Shown here in pieces: positions 1-11,667 of a stretch of 64,000 nt of DNA; positions within the stretch are counted from its first letter, which is position 1; the number at the start of each line of letters is the position of its first letter. The notes under the pieces were generated by a model that was given only the letters and a program-made list of their open reading frames with translations, was not told where the DNA came from and did no database searches. The stretch comes from Posidonia oceanica (Eukaryota > Streptophyta > Magnoliopsida > Alismatales > Posidoniaceae). The stretch covers positions 102,655,501 to 102,719,500 of the forward strand of contig JAZBRS010000026.1 of the NCBI GenBank assembly GCA_037176725.1, given 5' to 3'. The position numbers and the translations under genes were made by a program.

Positions 1-1200
1 AATTAAAAGAGAACAAAGTGATATCTGTATGGGTGGACAGCATCATATCTAAATCAGGAGACACAAATTGCTTCTCATTTCAATGGGAAGAGCAGAGATG
101 GCAAATGGAGCAAAATATTTCCAATTGTCCGATTATATTTTGTAACCGATTATCTTAAACTTGAAAAAAAAAAATATTTCTTAAGTAGTATTTGGTAAGG
201 TTTATGGAAAAATAGATTATTTTTATAAACAACGTTTTTGAAAAAAATTGGTTTCTACTGAAAAAATTGGTTTCTACAATTTTTTATAGTCAACATATTC
301 GAAAGTTTTTATGCACAAATAAAAAATTGACGTATTGAAATAATCTAACATAAAAAATATATATTTGATTTAAATTTTTAAGAATAAGTGTTTTTTTCAT
401 AAATTGATTCTAATAACCGTTATCAAACGTAACTTTAGTCAATTCCTGATGTCAGATGAAGAATATTCAGAATTATTGGAGTACTAGTTTAATCTTCTTC
501 TTTGTGAAATCGGGCCGTAATTAACATCCACCGTACGGGTAGACTTCAAGTTCTGATCCCCTCAAATGAGAGTAAGCAATACAATCAACCGAACTATAAG
601 CTCATGTACGGCTACTAGTTTAATCATGCTGGTAAACTAAAGAATATTTCATATTGTACAGTCGGTTCCTGGTACCAGATGAAGCATATTCAGAATTTTG
701 TAGTAATGTTTTAATCCATATAATTGCTCTAAAACCAGTTGATTGCATTAGAGTTGGACCTGATAACAGAATTCAAACGTGCTCATCAAAATATCAAATC
801 CAAACCAAGGATGCATGCCCAATTTTTTAATTTTTGATGGTACTAATGTTTTATAATAAGTAAGATCGATCTTAGAAAAGTAGACAATGCATTCATGAAC
901 CGTATTTTTATCCGTATGCGTTGGTGGGCTGTCTCTGTTTTGTTTTGTCCCTATTGACGAGGTTAAGAGTAATCTACAGTGAAGGAGGCCTACCCAGTGT
1001 CCCAATCCAATCTCTGGTCCCTCAAAAGCTACAAACAAAATCATTGCAAGTAATCATACAAGTTAAAAGAGAACAAAGAGATAACCTCCATGGGTGGGCA
1101 TCATCATATCTAAAAGATTGCAGGCTGCTTATCATTTCAATGGTGAGAAAACAGAGTATGGGCTAATGGAACGAAACATTTCCAATTGCCCAACAACATA
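1..1200. repeat. Downstream flank of the DnaJ8-like gene with an old duplication
   Basis: No gene is seen here. Bases 1-140 and about 1060-1200 are diverged direct copies, sharing a run of AAAAGAGAACAAAG, a CATCATATCTAAA word and a closing TTCCAATTG stretch. A second diverged pair is at about 435-490 and 660-720, both built around a CAGATGAAG/ATATTCAGAATT core. The whole stretch looks like an old local duplication in the 3' flank of the gene on the minus strand. Nothing shows that it is transcribed. Confidence 0.55.
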
Positions 1201-1338
1201 ATTACAGACTTTGAAGGAGCACCATGTCAAGTTACCCAACAACAAATGTACAGGTTACATATTCTGACCATCAGTGCTTCCCACCCATTCCCTATGTACA
1301 CAACTTCGGTTGTTGTAATGTCCACAAGTTTATATTGC

Positions 1339-2170
1339 TCATAAGTCTGGATTGATGTGAGATGAGTAGTCTCTGGTGCAGGCACCTTCAAAACCCATCC
1401 ATTCCTCCCAAAGATCCCAACTTGAGTCATACATGCCCCTCGTCTGGTCATCATCCTCTCCCCAAGCCTGCATGGTGGTGGAGCTCTCCTCCTCCTCTTT
1501 TGAGGCCCGCAGGTTGGTCATCACAATCTGTACAATACAAATAACAACCATGGTCATGTCTCTGTATATGAAGTAATAAAAAGTTGTGATCTTGGATTAA
1601 ATTGATAAGATACTCACATCATAGGCTTCATTGATTCTGTGGAATTGAACACCGCAATTGCTTCCCTTGCACACATCTGGATGGTACTGCAAGAACAGAA
1701 CCAGATCAGTTTCCGCCCAATATAACACATAAAACCAGAACCCCAATTTTATTTTTGGACAATAAAAACAAAAAATCTGAAGGCTTCCAAAGTTCAATAA
1801 AAAAGAGAAGTTTTTTTTTCTTTATCTCTGAATATCTGATAGAGAATCCATCAACACATGCAAAGAAGCATTGCATGTAAAGAAGGAACTCAAAAAATAA
1901 ACTAAAAGGAAAAGAAATGTCAGAGATGATCTCAACCTGCAAGGCAAGCTGCCTGAAAGCCTTCTTGACCTCCAACTCAGAAGCACCAGGTTGGATCCTC
2001 AGTGTCTTGTATTGATCAGTCAACCCAGAAGAAGAATAAGAAGAGGTAGAAACACACATCACCCTTCCACACCCACCCCTCTTCCTCCTCTTCAGCAAAA
2101 CATTAGCAGAAGAAGAAGAACAAGAAGAAGAAGAAGAAGAAGACCCAATCCTTCCCACAGCACAAGCCAT
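1339..2170 (-). CDS. J8: Chloroplast J-domain protein, DnaJ8 (ATJ8) type, three exons
   Basis: I see a complete spliced gene. Exon 1 is 2170-1937 (78 codons), exon 2 is 1686-1618 (23 codons), exon 3 is 1527-1339 (62 codons plus stop), giving 163 aa. All introns start GT and end AG and fall in phase 0. Residues 1-45 are Ser/Arg/Lys rich with few acidic residues, as expected of a plastid transit peptide. The J domain runs from about residue 53 ([20 protein letters not shown]) to 101, and the HPD motif sits at the start of exon 2 (YHPDVC). The tail ends [20 protein letters not shown], which matches my recollection of Arabidopsis chaperone protein dnaJ 8. Family knowledge: small stromal J proteins stimulate Hsp70 and affect photosystem and Rubisco stability. 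The ATG at 2170 was chosen because the longer upstream open frame begins in the leader and is not Ser/Arg rich. Confidence 0.9.
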
Positions 2171-2369
2171 CTCAACCAAAATCTCCAAACACCCAACACA
2201 CACAAAACAACCACTCCAACCCAAAAAGAGACCTTGAGACGTGAGCAAAAGGAAAGACCACCAGATAATACCCAATACCCAAAACAACTCCAAATGAAAG
2301 AGCGAACCTTGAGGTGTGAGGGAAAGATTCTGTGAGAGATTGGGAAGGGGGAGAAGAGACCCAGTTGGG

Positions 2370-2411
2370 TATAAATAAGATGGGGGAGGGGAGGTCGGGA
2401 GGTGACGTGTC
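2370..2411 (-). promoter_or_regulatory. Candidate TATA box and ABRE-like element of the DnaJ8-like gene
   Basis: On the minus strand a TATTTATA box lies at 2377-2370, about 200 bases before the ATG, which would leave a leader of roughly 170 bases. Just upstream, 2405-2411 reads ACGTGTC on the plus strand, an ABRE/G-box type core. Further ACGTG words occur in the GC-rich block at 2490-2700. This is assignment by motif only; the transcription start is inferred. Confidence 0.45.
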
Positions 2412-3130
2412 AGGAGCAGATGTGTGACCGTCCTTATCCAGAAAAACTCCTTTGTTTATGTTTAGGTTGGCTACGGCTATTATCCAATGGGTAGATTTTG
2501 CCGTTTCGGCCGAGTAGTCGGGAGTACCCCGTGCTCTTCCCGGGAAGCACGGGGAGACGTGGCCGAATCCGGTGGGTTTTTTCCGAGGTGGTCTTGGTAC
2601 ACGTGGAGAGGGCGTGTCGATGATGTGATCCGAGCCGCTTGTGGTCTGAGATCGGACGTTTTTTCAGGGGAGGTGTTCCCGTGGATAACGTTTGGTTTTG
2701 TTTTGTTTTTTTTTTTTTTTTTTAAATAATGGATAACGTTTGTTTTTTGGATTTGAGTTATTTATGGAGGAGGGAATAAGATTCGGGAAATTGTGAGTGG
2801 TATTTTTAGGTTCTAAGAGATAATTATTATTTATTTTTAAAATATATTATTTAAAATATTTAAGAAGAAAATATGTGTTAGAGAAATTCATAGCATACAA
2901 TGAGAGAAACAAATCATACAACAATAAATAAATAAATAAACAACACAACACAACACAACACGCAAATTTATGTGATTGGAATATACCTATTTCATGCAAA
3001 TAATGATGGCACGTTCAACACGAAGAATTAAAGAGTGCAAGTGATATGCACTCTCAATCTAACGAATCTATAAGAGAAATCTATCTCCAATGTTTCGGTG
3101 GAATGGACCAGGTGACTTGCATGGGCCAAA
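2412..3130. other. Upstream region of DnaJ8-like gene, no gene seen
   Basis: Bases 2490-2700 are distinctly GC rich compared with their surroundings and contain a small open frame without recognisable homology, so it is read as promoter-distal DNA. A poly-T tract lies at 2701-2723. From 2740 to 3100 the DNA is AT rich with AATA and ACACA simple runs. I see no gene or structural element here. Confidence 0.4.
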
Positions 3131-3412
3131 TGGAGCTACAGTACTTCTTGGCACTCCTCCACGGCCACGGGTATGAATTCGTTTGAAATAGTATACGGTC
3201 GTCCACCACTCTCCTTACTCTCTTATGTCCGTGGAACCACTCAACTACCGACTGTCGAAGACCACGTCCGATTAAGAGCCGAAAACCTACAAGTATTAAG
3301 GCATAACCTCAACCAAGCCAGGGAGTGCATTAAGAGGCTAGCAGACAACCACCGCAACCGTCCGTGGAACTTCAACGTCGACGAGTGGGTCTTCGTGAAA
3401 CTTCAAGCCTAG
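3131..3412 (+). pseudogene. Ty3/gypsy integrase C-terminal remnant
   Basis: The frame from 3131 reads through a diverged integrase core end (tryptophan and His-Ser-Ser-Thr region) into NSFEIVYGRPP, then SLLSYVRGTTQLPTVEDH, then a coiled segment and EWVFVKLQ. This order (core end, FE-YGR motif, linker helix, GDWV-like start of the C-terminal barrel) is typical of plant Ty3/gypsy integrases. It stops at 3412, before the rest of the barrel. There is no surrounding reverse transcriptase, RNase H or LTR, so it is an isolated scrap. Confidence 0.75.
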
Positions 3413-5755
3413 CATGACAAATTAAATTTTAAGGATAATCTAAAATTCTACAGAAAATACAAATTCAGTAAAGAAAACGCACACATTAAACACACACCAC
3501 CTCAAAACGTGCCAATGTTCTATAAATCCTTTGTCTCTAGCCTGCACAATGGTCTACTCAGACACCAAAGCACAAAAATCAAAGGTATATCAAAAACATG
3601 CATGAAAAACATTAAACATGTTTTGTCTTAAAATCTTTCCAGTCTTTTATTTGAAAATACAATGCACATTTACAACCAAAACTTGTATTACAAAACGGTC
3701 ACATTTAACCCTATAGTAATTAAATTGACTAAAGAGATATTGCTATGGTTTTTGTGGTAATTAGAAAAGGGTATTATTGATTGCAACAGAGATTTTAAAG
3801 AGGATATTGATAGCGAAAAATCCAGTTTTACTTGTCATGTCTTAACCTTTCAGGATTTTATCCCAAAGTACTTGCATCTAAGATCAATATTTATACTAAG
3901 TGAGAAGGAAAAAAAAAAAAAATCCATTCTAGCTAACGTAACCCTAGAGTCCTCACCATGTCAAATTTGTGATCCATTCTCCTCCGTTACAAAACACAAT
4001 CATAAGCAACATTTTAATTAGTTGAAGAGTTCCCGATTACAAAGTCTTCGGTATGCTTAATTGCTTGGAGCTATTAAAACGATATTGCTTTGTTCCAGGA
4101 AGGTGTTGAAACTTGAAAATGTGTGGAATATACAGCAAGCATGACGAGGTGGCATCAAGTCAGCAGCACGTGTTTCATTTTGTTTACATACCCAAAGGTC
4201 AAACGTCAAACGTTTCTTAATTTTAGATTTTTTTTTTTTTTTTTTTTGATGTGTCCTTACGACCGTGTATCTCGTGCGTTCAAAGGTCAAACTCTTGCTG
4301 TGGATGCTGTTCCTTTTGAAGGAGGGTGTAGGTAGGGTACTTACTATATGCCCTTTAAACCAAGGGTTGGTGGTGGGGTTTTAGGGGAACGAACGTGGTC
4401 CTTTAACAATCAGAGTGGATTTTTACGTAAGAAATCAACAACCCCTCAAACACGTTAGGTCATGAAAAAAAATTCTCAAAATTTGAAAGATTACTGTAAT
4501 GTTCATAGAAGGAAATTGAAAACTCCACTTCTAATGGTTTTTGTTACAGGAAAATCATGCTACTTGGTATGGCTGACATTGCTGTTTGACATTGTTTTCT
4601 TTTTCCTATTTTTAAAATCTAAATACACACCACGAACTCATTCCACGTTCTACAACGTACCTTAATTTCAGACCTTTTTTTTTTTTTTGATTGTTGTGTT
4701 TTTTATTTGCCACATCTATTTCATATATATGTCAAACAGTAAAAAGTCAAAATTGGACTGGTTCAACTCTTGATTGTGATGTATAAACCGTGTTGATCAA
4801 CTCAATCATTTTTTTTTTCTTGCTCAGGTCAAGCAAATACGCATAAATGGGATCGAATCAGTCTTGTTTGGGCATCTAGTTTCTTGCATGTTTATTTCCT
4901 TCATCATTTGGCAGCCGTATTTACGAAGCCAAGAGTTGAATCAATCTTGTTCTTGGACATTTTATGGAAATGATAATTGTATAGATTGTAAAATGATAAA
5001 GACATTGTAATTTAATAAACTTCAACAGGAGCTTATAGAGGTCCATCTATGCCCATGATCTGGGCCGTCGATTTACTACAACCCAAACAGAGGTTGGGAT
5101 TTAATTGATGGTGTTGGGTACCATTCCGTTCAAATTTCCAGTAAAAAAACATTTGGGACACTACAATTGAATAAGTCATTAACCACTACATTTGCCACGG
5201 TCAATAAAGTTGTGGCTAAATAACATTATTAGCCATGGAAATTGCCACGAGTTGCTAACTTGTAGTCGTAAAAGTAAATGTCATATGAAAGATTTAATAG
5301 AATTTTCTAAATTTGAACTTGATTTTTATGAAAATAACATAGGTAACAGCAACAGGTAATTTCAGTAGCTATTAGTTCTGTTTGGTTGCTAGATATTTTT
5401 ATAAATCTTTAAAAATTGACACAGGCATCGACACAGTTTGTGGTATAGTTAATTTAATTCAATATTTGAACTGGATTTAATATTAGTTAAGAATTGAGTA
5501 ATCTAACTAATATAAATTTTTTTAGTGAAAGAACAATCAAGCAACTAATAAATCTTGTAACTCTAGTAAATCTTAACAAAAAAAAACTCGAACACATGAT
5601 TAATAGAAGAAAAAAAAATTAGTTCCAAATCCAACACTTGTTCCCATCCCAAAATCCTTTTCGGTCCTCTTTTCTCCCTTTTCCTTCGTCCTTCCCTCAA
5701 CTAGAACCACCACCACATCCTGAAATCGATGGCGTCTTCACCATCCTCGTCCCAA
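3413..5755. other. AT-rich intergenic DNA, no gene recognised
   Basis: I see only AT-rich sequence with several poly-A or poly-T tracts (3908-3922, 4229-4248, 4675-4689, 5578-5586). Open frames here are short and look like chance. At 5638-5755 a CT-rich stretch with an ATG at 5730 resembles a first exon start (Ser/Pro-rich), but it is cut by the element that follows and I cannot identify it. Confidence 0.4.
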
Positions 5756-6139
5756 TTAAAGATGTAAATGAATCGGATTGTGTTGGATTTAGGGTCTACC
5801 TGAACCCTAACTCATCATTTCCTAACAGGTAATGGGTCGGGTGAATACCCGTCTTAAAAATTTCTGGTCACTACCCTACCCATTATCCTATCTATTAGAA
5901 TAATGGGTGGCAGGTAAGAATAGTGGGTGAAACGGGTGAGTTTTTTGTTGTTGTTAAATCTAGACTTATATCATTTTATAGACTAAATTGAACCCAACAT
6001 AATCATTTTATTGATTCCTAGTTAATAACATCATAAGAGTTGATAATGTAACAATCAAAGATAATATTAAATAATTACAATTGTAAAAGGATTGAACTAA
6101 AAATCTAAAATATTAGATAATATCCATATCAATTACAAT

Positions 6140-6440
6140 AGTACATAAGAAGAGCAAAAACTTTTGTGAATAATAAACATCACAGACAACTAAGAAGAGT
6201 AGGAGCTTTTGTGAATAATAAACATCAAATTAATGAGCCTAACAATAAACATCAAAGTGAATAATAAACATCATAGACAACTAAGAAGAGCAGGAGTTTT
6301 TGTGAATAATAAACATCAAATTAAGAAGCATAAAAATAAACATCATTACATCAAAGTGAATAATAAACATCACAACAACTAATAAGAGCAGGAGCTTTTG
6401 TGAATAATAAATATCAAATTAAAGAGTATAAAAACAAACA
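6140..6440. repeat. Tandem repeat of AATAATAAACATCA units
   Basis: The words GTGAATAATAAACATCA and AAGAAGAGCAGGAGCTTTTG recur about every 60-120 bases across this stretch, forming at least four diverged units. It lies inside the hAT-like element at 5756-9191 and breaks up all reading frames. It is read as an internal minisatellite, not a gene. Confidence 0.6.
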
Positions 6441-6604
6441 TCATGTTTTCTTAATATACATCGCACACCAGCCAAATACAAGATGTGAATACAAATATAC
6501 AATAAACATTATTAGCTTAAAGAGACGTGAAAAGTCAGAACTAAAACTGTATGGATCATCCGATATTCCAACTGGTTTAGGAACTGTTGATTATTATTGT
6601 GAAC

Positions 6605-6812
6605 TGGAGGGTGGAGGTAGAGGGGCGACGATCGGGCGAGAGAGGTGGAGGCCTAGCCGTCTGCGTGGAGGGTGGAGGCAGAGGGGCAACGATCGGGTGA
6701 GAGAGGTGGAGGGCGGCCGTCTATTTGGAGGCAAAGGGGCGATGACCGGTCGTCTGTGTGGAGGGTGGAGGGTTGAGGCCTGACGACCGTCTGCGTGGAG
6801 GGTGGAGGGTTG
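6605..6812. repeat. GC-rich minisatellite (GGAGGGTGGAGG units)
   Basis: Units built from GGAGGGTGGAGG, GAGGGGCGACGATCGGG and CGTCTGCGTGGAGGG repeat three to four times with a period near 60 bases. The composition (G rich on the plus strand) differs sharply from the AT-rich flank at 6140-6590. Open frames on both strands arise from the repeat. The G-run spacing could allow a G-quadruplex on the plus strand; that is inference. Confidence 0.6.
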
Positions 6813-6813
6813 A

Positions 6814-8896
6814 TGTAACGCCCCCGGCGCCACAAACTAACATCAACTACCCAAATTCTTAATTAAATAATAAACTAGACAATAATGCTGAAATGTTTAA
6901 CAGAACAAATCTACACTACCTAGAACCTGTGGTGTACGGCTACGTGGCTCCAACTATATGCACCAGAACGGACTGCAATACCTTAAATGCACCCGCAACA
7001 AATCACAGAGAAAACATGCGTGAGTGACATCCATTGTCACCTAGTACGCGCCTACCAAAACCAAATCGGAGAAAATATTAAAACCATGCAAGCACAACAG
7101 TCAATCATTTAAGGAATCTTTCTTTAAAACATGTCTTTCAAAACATAATCTTTACTTTCTTTGAAACATGTGCATTTTGGAAATCACTTAATGCACTATC
7201 GCAAGGCCAAAACCACGGCTAAAACAATCTCAAAGCCAAACCACGGCTAAAACCGTCACAAAGCCACAACACACGTACACTGCGTCAAAACCTGTCGAGT
7301 CCCCTGTGAGTCAACCTGGCCATAGGCGACCGACCCAACTATAAGCAGTCAAAATCCGCACTACATTGCTGCAGTAGAACCACCCTGTGTAGGAGTTATT
7401 TGCCTCAGATCCGTGTGCCATGAACCCTCAAAGTCCTTTATAGACAAACAAACACACAAGGTACACCCTCTCGGTGTCCTAAGTACGCCTAAACCAACCA
7501 ATACAGTAACACACTGGGGTCGCAAGCAGCCGAAACCCGCACTGCACTGCTGACCACGGGTCACCGAGAGGACTGAAACCTGCCTCCCTAACCCTGCCAG
7601 CGCTCAGCTCAAAACCATGGAAAACCACTTTCCAAAACCATTTTTAAACTTATGCAATTCTTTTTAAAACATTTTCCAAAATCATTTTCAAATCATTTCT
7701 ATTGCACAAATACTTTTATAAAATCAAAATCATATTTTTAAGCCTTTAAATCAACCAAACACTCTCTCTGGATGTGGCCTGGCCATTGCCAGGTTCGGCC
7801 CGTGTCGACTGGGTGCACCACAGGCGCCCCGCGTGCGCTAGGCATGCCACCTAAGTGCGCCAAAACCTCGCGCCTGGTCTCCACACTAGCTACTCGCGCT
7901 AAATCTTGATCCAGAGCAATTAAACGAAGCACAGACATCGCCAAAAATCGTTCTTTTTGGGAACTCAAATCAGTCTCTACACAAGCCATGAAAAATTCTG
8001 CAAAATATACCAAATCAAAGTGCTCTGAGTAGTCTACCATTCAAAATAAAAATCACAAGAATCCGACATTTGTAGCTCGAGATATAAATTTCCAAAGACA
8101 AGAAGCTCAAAATAGCCAAACAGTACCTCAATCAACGAAAATCCACTGTAAAACCTTCCAAAAATTCCATAAAATTATAAAATCACTACCACACATCAAG
8201 ATCTAGCTATTCTATACATTTCTCATGATTTTAAGTGAGATTAAGAGAAAGAGAAATGAGGTAGAACGTGTACTATACAATTGCGAGCGAACTTCTCTTT
8301 CTCTCCAGCCAACTGCAACCTCCTCCTCCTCTCGCGCACTGTCTCTCTCTCTCTCTCTCTCTTTGGCTCTCTTGCTCAATCCTTCTCTCCAGAGGCCGGC
8401 CACCCCTTATATCAACCCTTGCTGCCGACAATCGCCCGGAGACACAACGCCGACATCTCCACGGCATGGCTGCATGTAGGGTATGGCATGGCGACGGAAA
8501 ATCACGCATACCACTGTGCACTCATTTGGCGTTATCTCTCATCTCTGGTCCCACACATTAACGGGCCACCCAAACGTCAAAATACCACACATTACAGAAA
8601 GCCAAGAAAATCACAACACAACAGGAGGGAACAAACACAAATCTATTATGATTGCTTAAAGAATATAATTATAATTACAAGCAATCAAGCTCCAATTCAT
8701 AAAAAACACATTCACACGGGAATTAATTTCCCAAATCCAATCTATCAGAAATCTGAATTCTGAACTAACAGGCCACGTCGGTAATCTACGCTTCTAATAT
8801 TCGTCAGTAATTTGCGTCAATAATTTACGCTAGAAATTCTCGCTAAATACTTGCGCTAGATTTACCGGCTAGTTCTAGAAAAACCCGGATATTACA
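6814..8896 (+). mobile_element. Solo LTR, 2083 bp, with 5-bp target duplication GTTGA
   Basis: The block begins TGTAACGCCCC and ends GGATATTACA, so it has TG...CA ends with a short inverted repeat (TGTAA/TTACA). It is flanked by GTTGA at 6809-6813 and GTTGA at 8897-8901, a perfect 5-bp target duplication as LTR retrotransposon integrases make. No internal region or second LTR is present, so it is a solo LTR left by LTR-LTR recombination. A CT microsatellite lies at about 8341-8362. It probably belongs to Ty3/gypsy on the basis of its termini, but no coding domain is there to prove this. Confidence 0.85.
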
Positions 8897-9191
8897 GTTG
8901 AGGACTGAGATCTAAGGAGGAAAGGAGGAATGACGAGTCGACTGATGAGGGACTGAGGATTTGGGTTTATGTATTTATGTAAAGAAGTTAGGGTTTGTGT
9001 AAATTTACTGATTTACCATTGGGTTAACGTGTTACTCATAGCATGCTACCCGAACCCTGACCTGTTAAATGGTAGGGTTAGCGGGCGATGGGTTGACAGA
9101 TTTATGGGTATACAAAATATCTACCCTAATCCGTTCCTAACGGGTCAATCGGGTTGGGTTAATGAGTGATACTCGACCTACTTACAGCCTT

Positions 9192-9538
9192 AATCCCAAC
9201 GATGTCTTCACTTCCTCCTCCTCTTCACCACCACCTCTAGTCCTTGATCTTCTCTCTCAACCCGACGGCGTGGTCACCTCCCTCAATCCATCAACGTCCT
9301 CTAATCCCAAATTGTATTCCTCGTCCAATATCCCCAACCCTATTCATTCTCCTTTCCAACTCTGATTCCTGATCCTGTTCTCCTCATCTCATCCCTTCTT
9401 CTCTTTTACTCCTCCTCCTTGTCCCTCCTCTTTTCCTCTCCTATTTCTCCCTTCCAATTTGGTGGAGGACGACAACAACGAAGTGGAGGCGAGGCAACGG
9501 TGGAGGACGGCAATGATGAGCAGAGGCGAGGCAACAAC
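9192..9538 (+). other. CT-rich open frame of unknown origin between two hAT-like elements
   Basis: A frame with Asn-Asp-Val-Phe-Thr, a Ser run and a Pro run stays open until 9365. Composition is CT/GA rich, unlike the AT-rich neighbours, and resembles a plant coding exon or leader. I recognise no family. It may be the continuation of the CT-rich start at 5638-5755, split by the element at 5756-9191. Bases 9470-9538 are GA rich and non-coding in appearance. Confidence 0.3.
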
Positions 9539-9546
9539 AAGGAGGT

Positions 9547-10251
9547 AAGGTTGTCAATGGATTAGGTCAAACTTGTTAATCCATTTGACCCAACCTATTA
9601 TTTTAGGGTACGGGTTGAAATTTTAGACTCGATTGGACCTGTTGACACATAACTTGTTAATCCAGACCATTAACGGGTTGGGTCATGGGTTGAGCATTTT
9701 ATTCGACCCGTTAACCCATTAGATGTTATTTATTATTTCAAACATGTGTTTCTATATCTCTTGCCTTTATAGTGTTAATATTAATTTTACAATGTGTAAT
9801 GTTTATTTTGTAGGATAGAAGACTATTTGCATCATGGAGAATATTAGAGATTTAGATTATTAATTAACTATGTTGGTTGTGTATGACAATAATTTGTAGG
9901 ACATTTATTTGATTTTGTTGATATAGATCATTAATGTTGAAATTATTAAATTATTAATCTTGTAGACTATATTTATTTAGTTTTATTTGTGTCTGTGTTT
10001 ATTTTGTAATTTATAATACATGTTTACATATACTTTAATTCATCATTAGTATACACATATTGATTTATTGTATAATAACCCGTTTGACCCGTTAACTTGA
10101 CCCAACCCATTAGGATAAAATGAGTTGGGTCGGGTTACAGATCAAGGATAAAAAAAACGGGTCATAACTCGACCCGTAACCCGTTAGGATAAACCGGATT
10201 GGATTATGGATTGACCCTTAACTCGACCCAACTCGATCCGTTGACACCTTG
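9547..10251. mobile_element. Non-autonomous hAT element with perfect 8-bp target duplication
   Basis: The element starts AAGGTTGTCAATGG and ends CCGTTGACACCTTG, giving inverted ends of about 13 bases. It is flanked by AAGGAGGT at 9539-9546 and AAGGAGGT at 10252-10259, the 8-bp duplication expected of hAT transposases. Subterminal GGGTTGGGT/ACCCAACCC words cluster at both ends. It is about 705 bp and has no open frame of note, so it would need a transposase from elsewhere. Confidence 0.85.
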
Positions 10252-10259
10252 AAGGAGGT

Positions 10260-11269
10260 AAATGTCCGTCCTCTATTTATGTCTGTTTTTTCTACTTCAT
10301 GTCTGTTTTGGTCGTTCATGTTTGTTTTTAAAATTTAGTTTTAAATGTTGTATACTAATCAATAATTGTTAATGCAGTTCAGTTCGACTCATTTGAAATT
10401 GTTAATTCTTTTGCATACTCTTGGTTGAGATTGTTTACTGAAAAAGCAACACCAGGGAACTCAAAAGGCATTTTTCTGAGACCAAGATTATAAGGTGATT
10501 ACTGAGTTACTTACTTTGGTGCATGTACTATTTATTTTTCTTTTATTTTCTGGTATAGGAGATCATGTTTGAAAATCCATTGTTTTTCCTTTTCATGAAC
10601 CTGTCAGTTGACTCGATCAAACTTATTTTTTGGACCTTTACAGAAATCAGTTTATCAGCCTAAATGGTTTTTTCTAGAGATTGTTTACTGTAAGTGTCAT
10701 ATGTACTCTCTTCCCCTTATTTATGTGATACTAGCCATTGAATAAGATTACCTTAAAAAAAAAGAACTACCTACATTTACTTCAATCTAACTTGTGCACT
10801 GGGTGTTGGTTGGTTACTCAATGGCCTTTATGTAAGAAAATTTCCTTGTTTTTGACAATTGTTTGGCAAGCAAGTATCCATGATTCTGGCTTCTGAAATG
10901 CAAGTCGTTGTAAAAGAGGTTACTAACATATTAGAGGATTTCTTAATTATTCAGTACATGTCAGGCCATGCCAAGGTTTGTCTTAAAGTACTCAAGAAAC
11001 CTTTAAGCCATCACATGGAAGGTTCAAAGGATTAGCTTCTTCAAATATCGCTTTTCTGTAACGGTTCTTTCATTCAGGAGATCCCGACTCTCAATTATTT
11101 GCACGGAGGATGACAGGATGAATGTGATAAGTGCAAGAGTTCAAGAATGTTGAATGGTGTTATTGCATAAATGGACGACTTTTTGAGTTGCTTGCTACAT
11201 TGCTTTTGGGACATTTCTGTTTATCTCTGAAGCAAAAATTGGGAGTGAGAATGGACAATTGCAATTGTA
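10260..11269. other. No gene recognised
   Basis: The stretch is AT rich and has no open frame above about 60 codons that looks coding. Bases 10860-11100 have somewhat balanced composition and could be untranslated or intronic sequence, but I find no splice-consistent exon I can name. Confidence 0.35.
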
Positions 11270-11400
11270 CATTACTAGAAAAATAAGAAATTACAAGGAT
11301 ATGTCATCGTTATGTCTCGCGAGCTATAAAAAAATATAAAAAAATAAATAAAATTTATTAATATAATCCACCAGATTTTCAGAAATCCTCTTGTATTTCT
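11270..11400 (+). mobile_element. CACTA-like terminal sequence
   Basis: The sequence CATTACTAGAAAAATAAG followed by AATTACAAGGA and a GTCTCGCGAGC word matches, with one or two changes, the left end of the larger CACTA-like element at 22502 (CACTACTAGAAAAAT, then ATCACAAGGA). This looks like one end of a related element. I do not see its partner end, probably lost or displaced by the LINE inserted at 12453-18933. The NDC1 fragment lies just inside this end. Confidence 0.5.
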
Positions 11401-11473
11401 TGGCATTAGGAAATCCTTGCAATGTACACATTTGCCTAGGTGATTCAGAAATCCTCTTGTATTTCTTGGCATT
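11379..11473. repeat. Short tandem duplication, 66-bp period
   Basis: The words TCAGAAATCCTCTTGTATTT and CTTGGCATT occur at 11379-11407 and again at 11445-11473, exactly 66 bases apart. The duplication lies just inside the CACTA-like end. Confidence 0.7.
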
Positions 11474-11667
11474 CTACCAGGATGCTATTTTATATAATCT
11501 TGGTGTTATGCCACCCCCTGGCTCCAAAAGAACAAGAAAAATACACATGTATGCACAAGCATTTCACAATTTCACACATCTGCTACATCTAAGTCATAAT
11601 ACATAATACCCTACAGGTGTACCAACAAAAGATAAAAGTAAGAAAAGACATTGCAGGCAATAGATAC

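Larger units (their letters stand above)
5756..9191. mobile_element. Probable non-autonomous hAT-like element, interrupted by a solo LTR
   Basis: Inverted, imperfect ends are seen: TTAAAGATGTAAATGAATCG at the left and, read in reverse, TTAAGGCTGTAAGTAGGTCG at the right. Just inside both ends are repeated GGGT/ACCC words (5820-5940 and 9045-9165), a style shared with other hAT-like elements in this window. A degraded target duplication is possible (TCCCAA on both sides, at 5750-5755 and 9194-9199). No transposase frame is present. Removing the nested 2083-bp LTR leaves about 1.35 kb. Confidence 0.5.

Noticed and set aside
5638..5832. A 64-codon frame starting MFPSQNPF
   Set aside because: It runs from a CT-rich flank into transposon DNA, so the last third cannot be gene sequence; it is kept only as a note on the flank.
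6594..6835. Pro/Leu-rich open frames on the minus strand
   Set aside because: They are translations of the G-rich minisatellite and have no homology.
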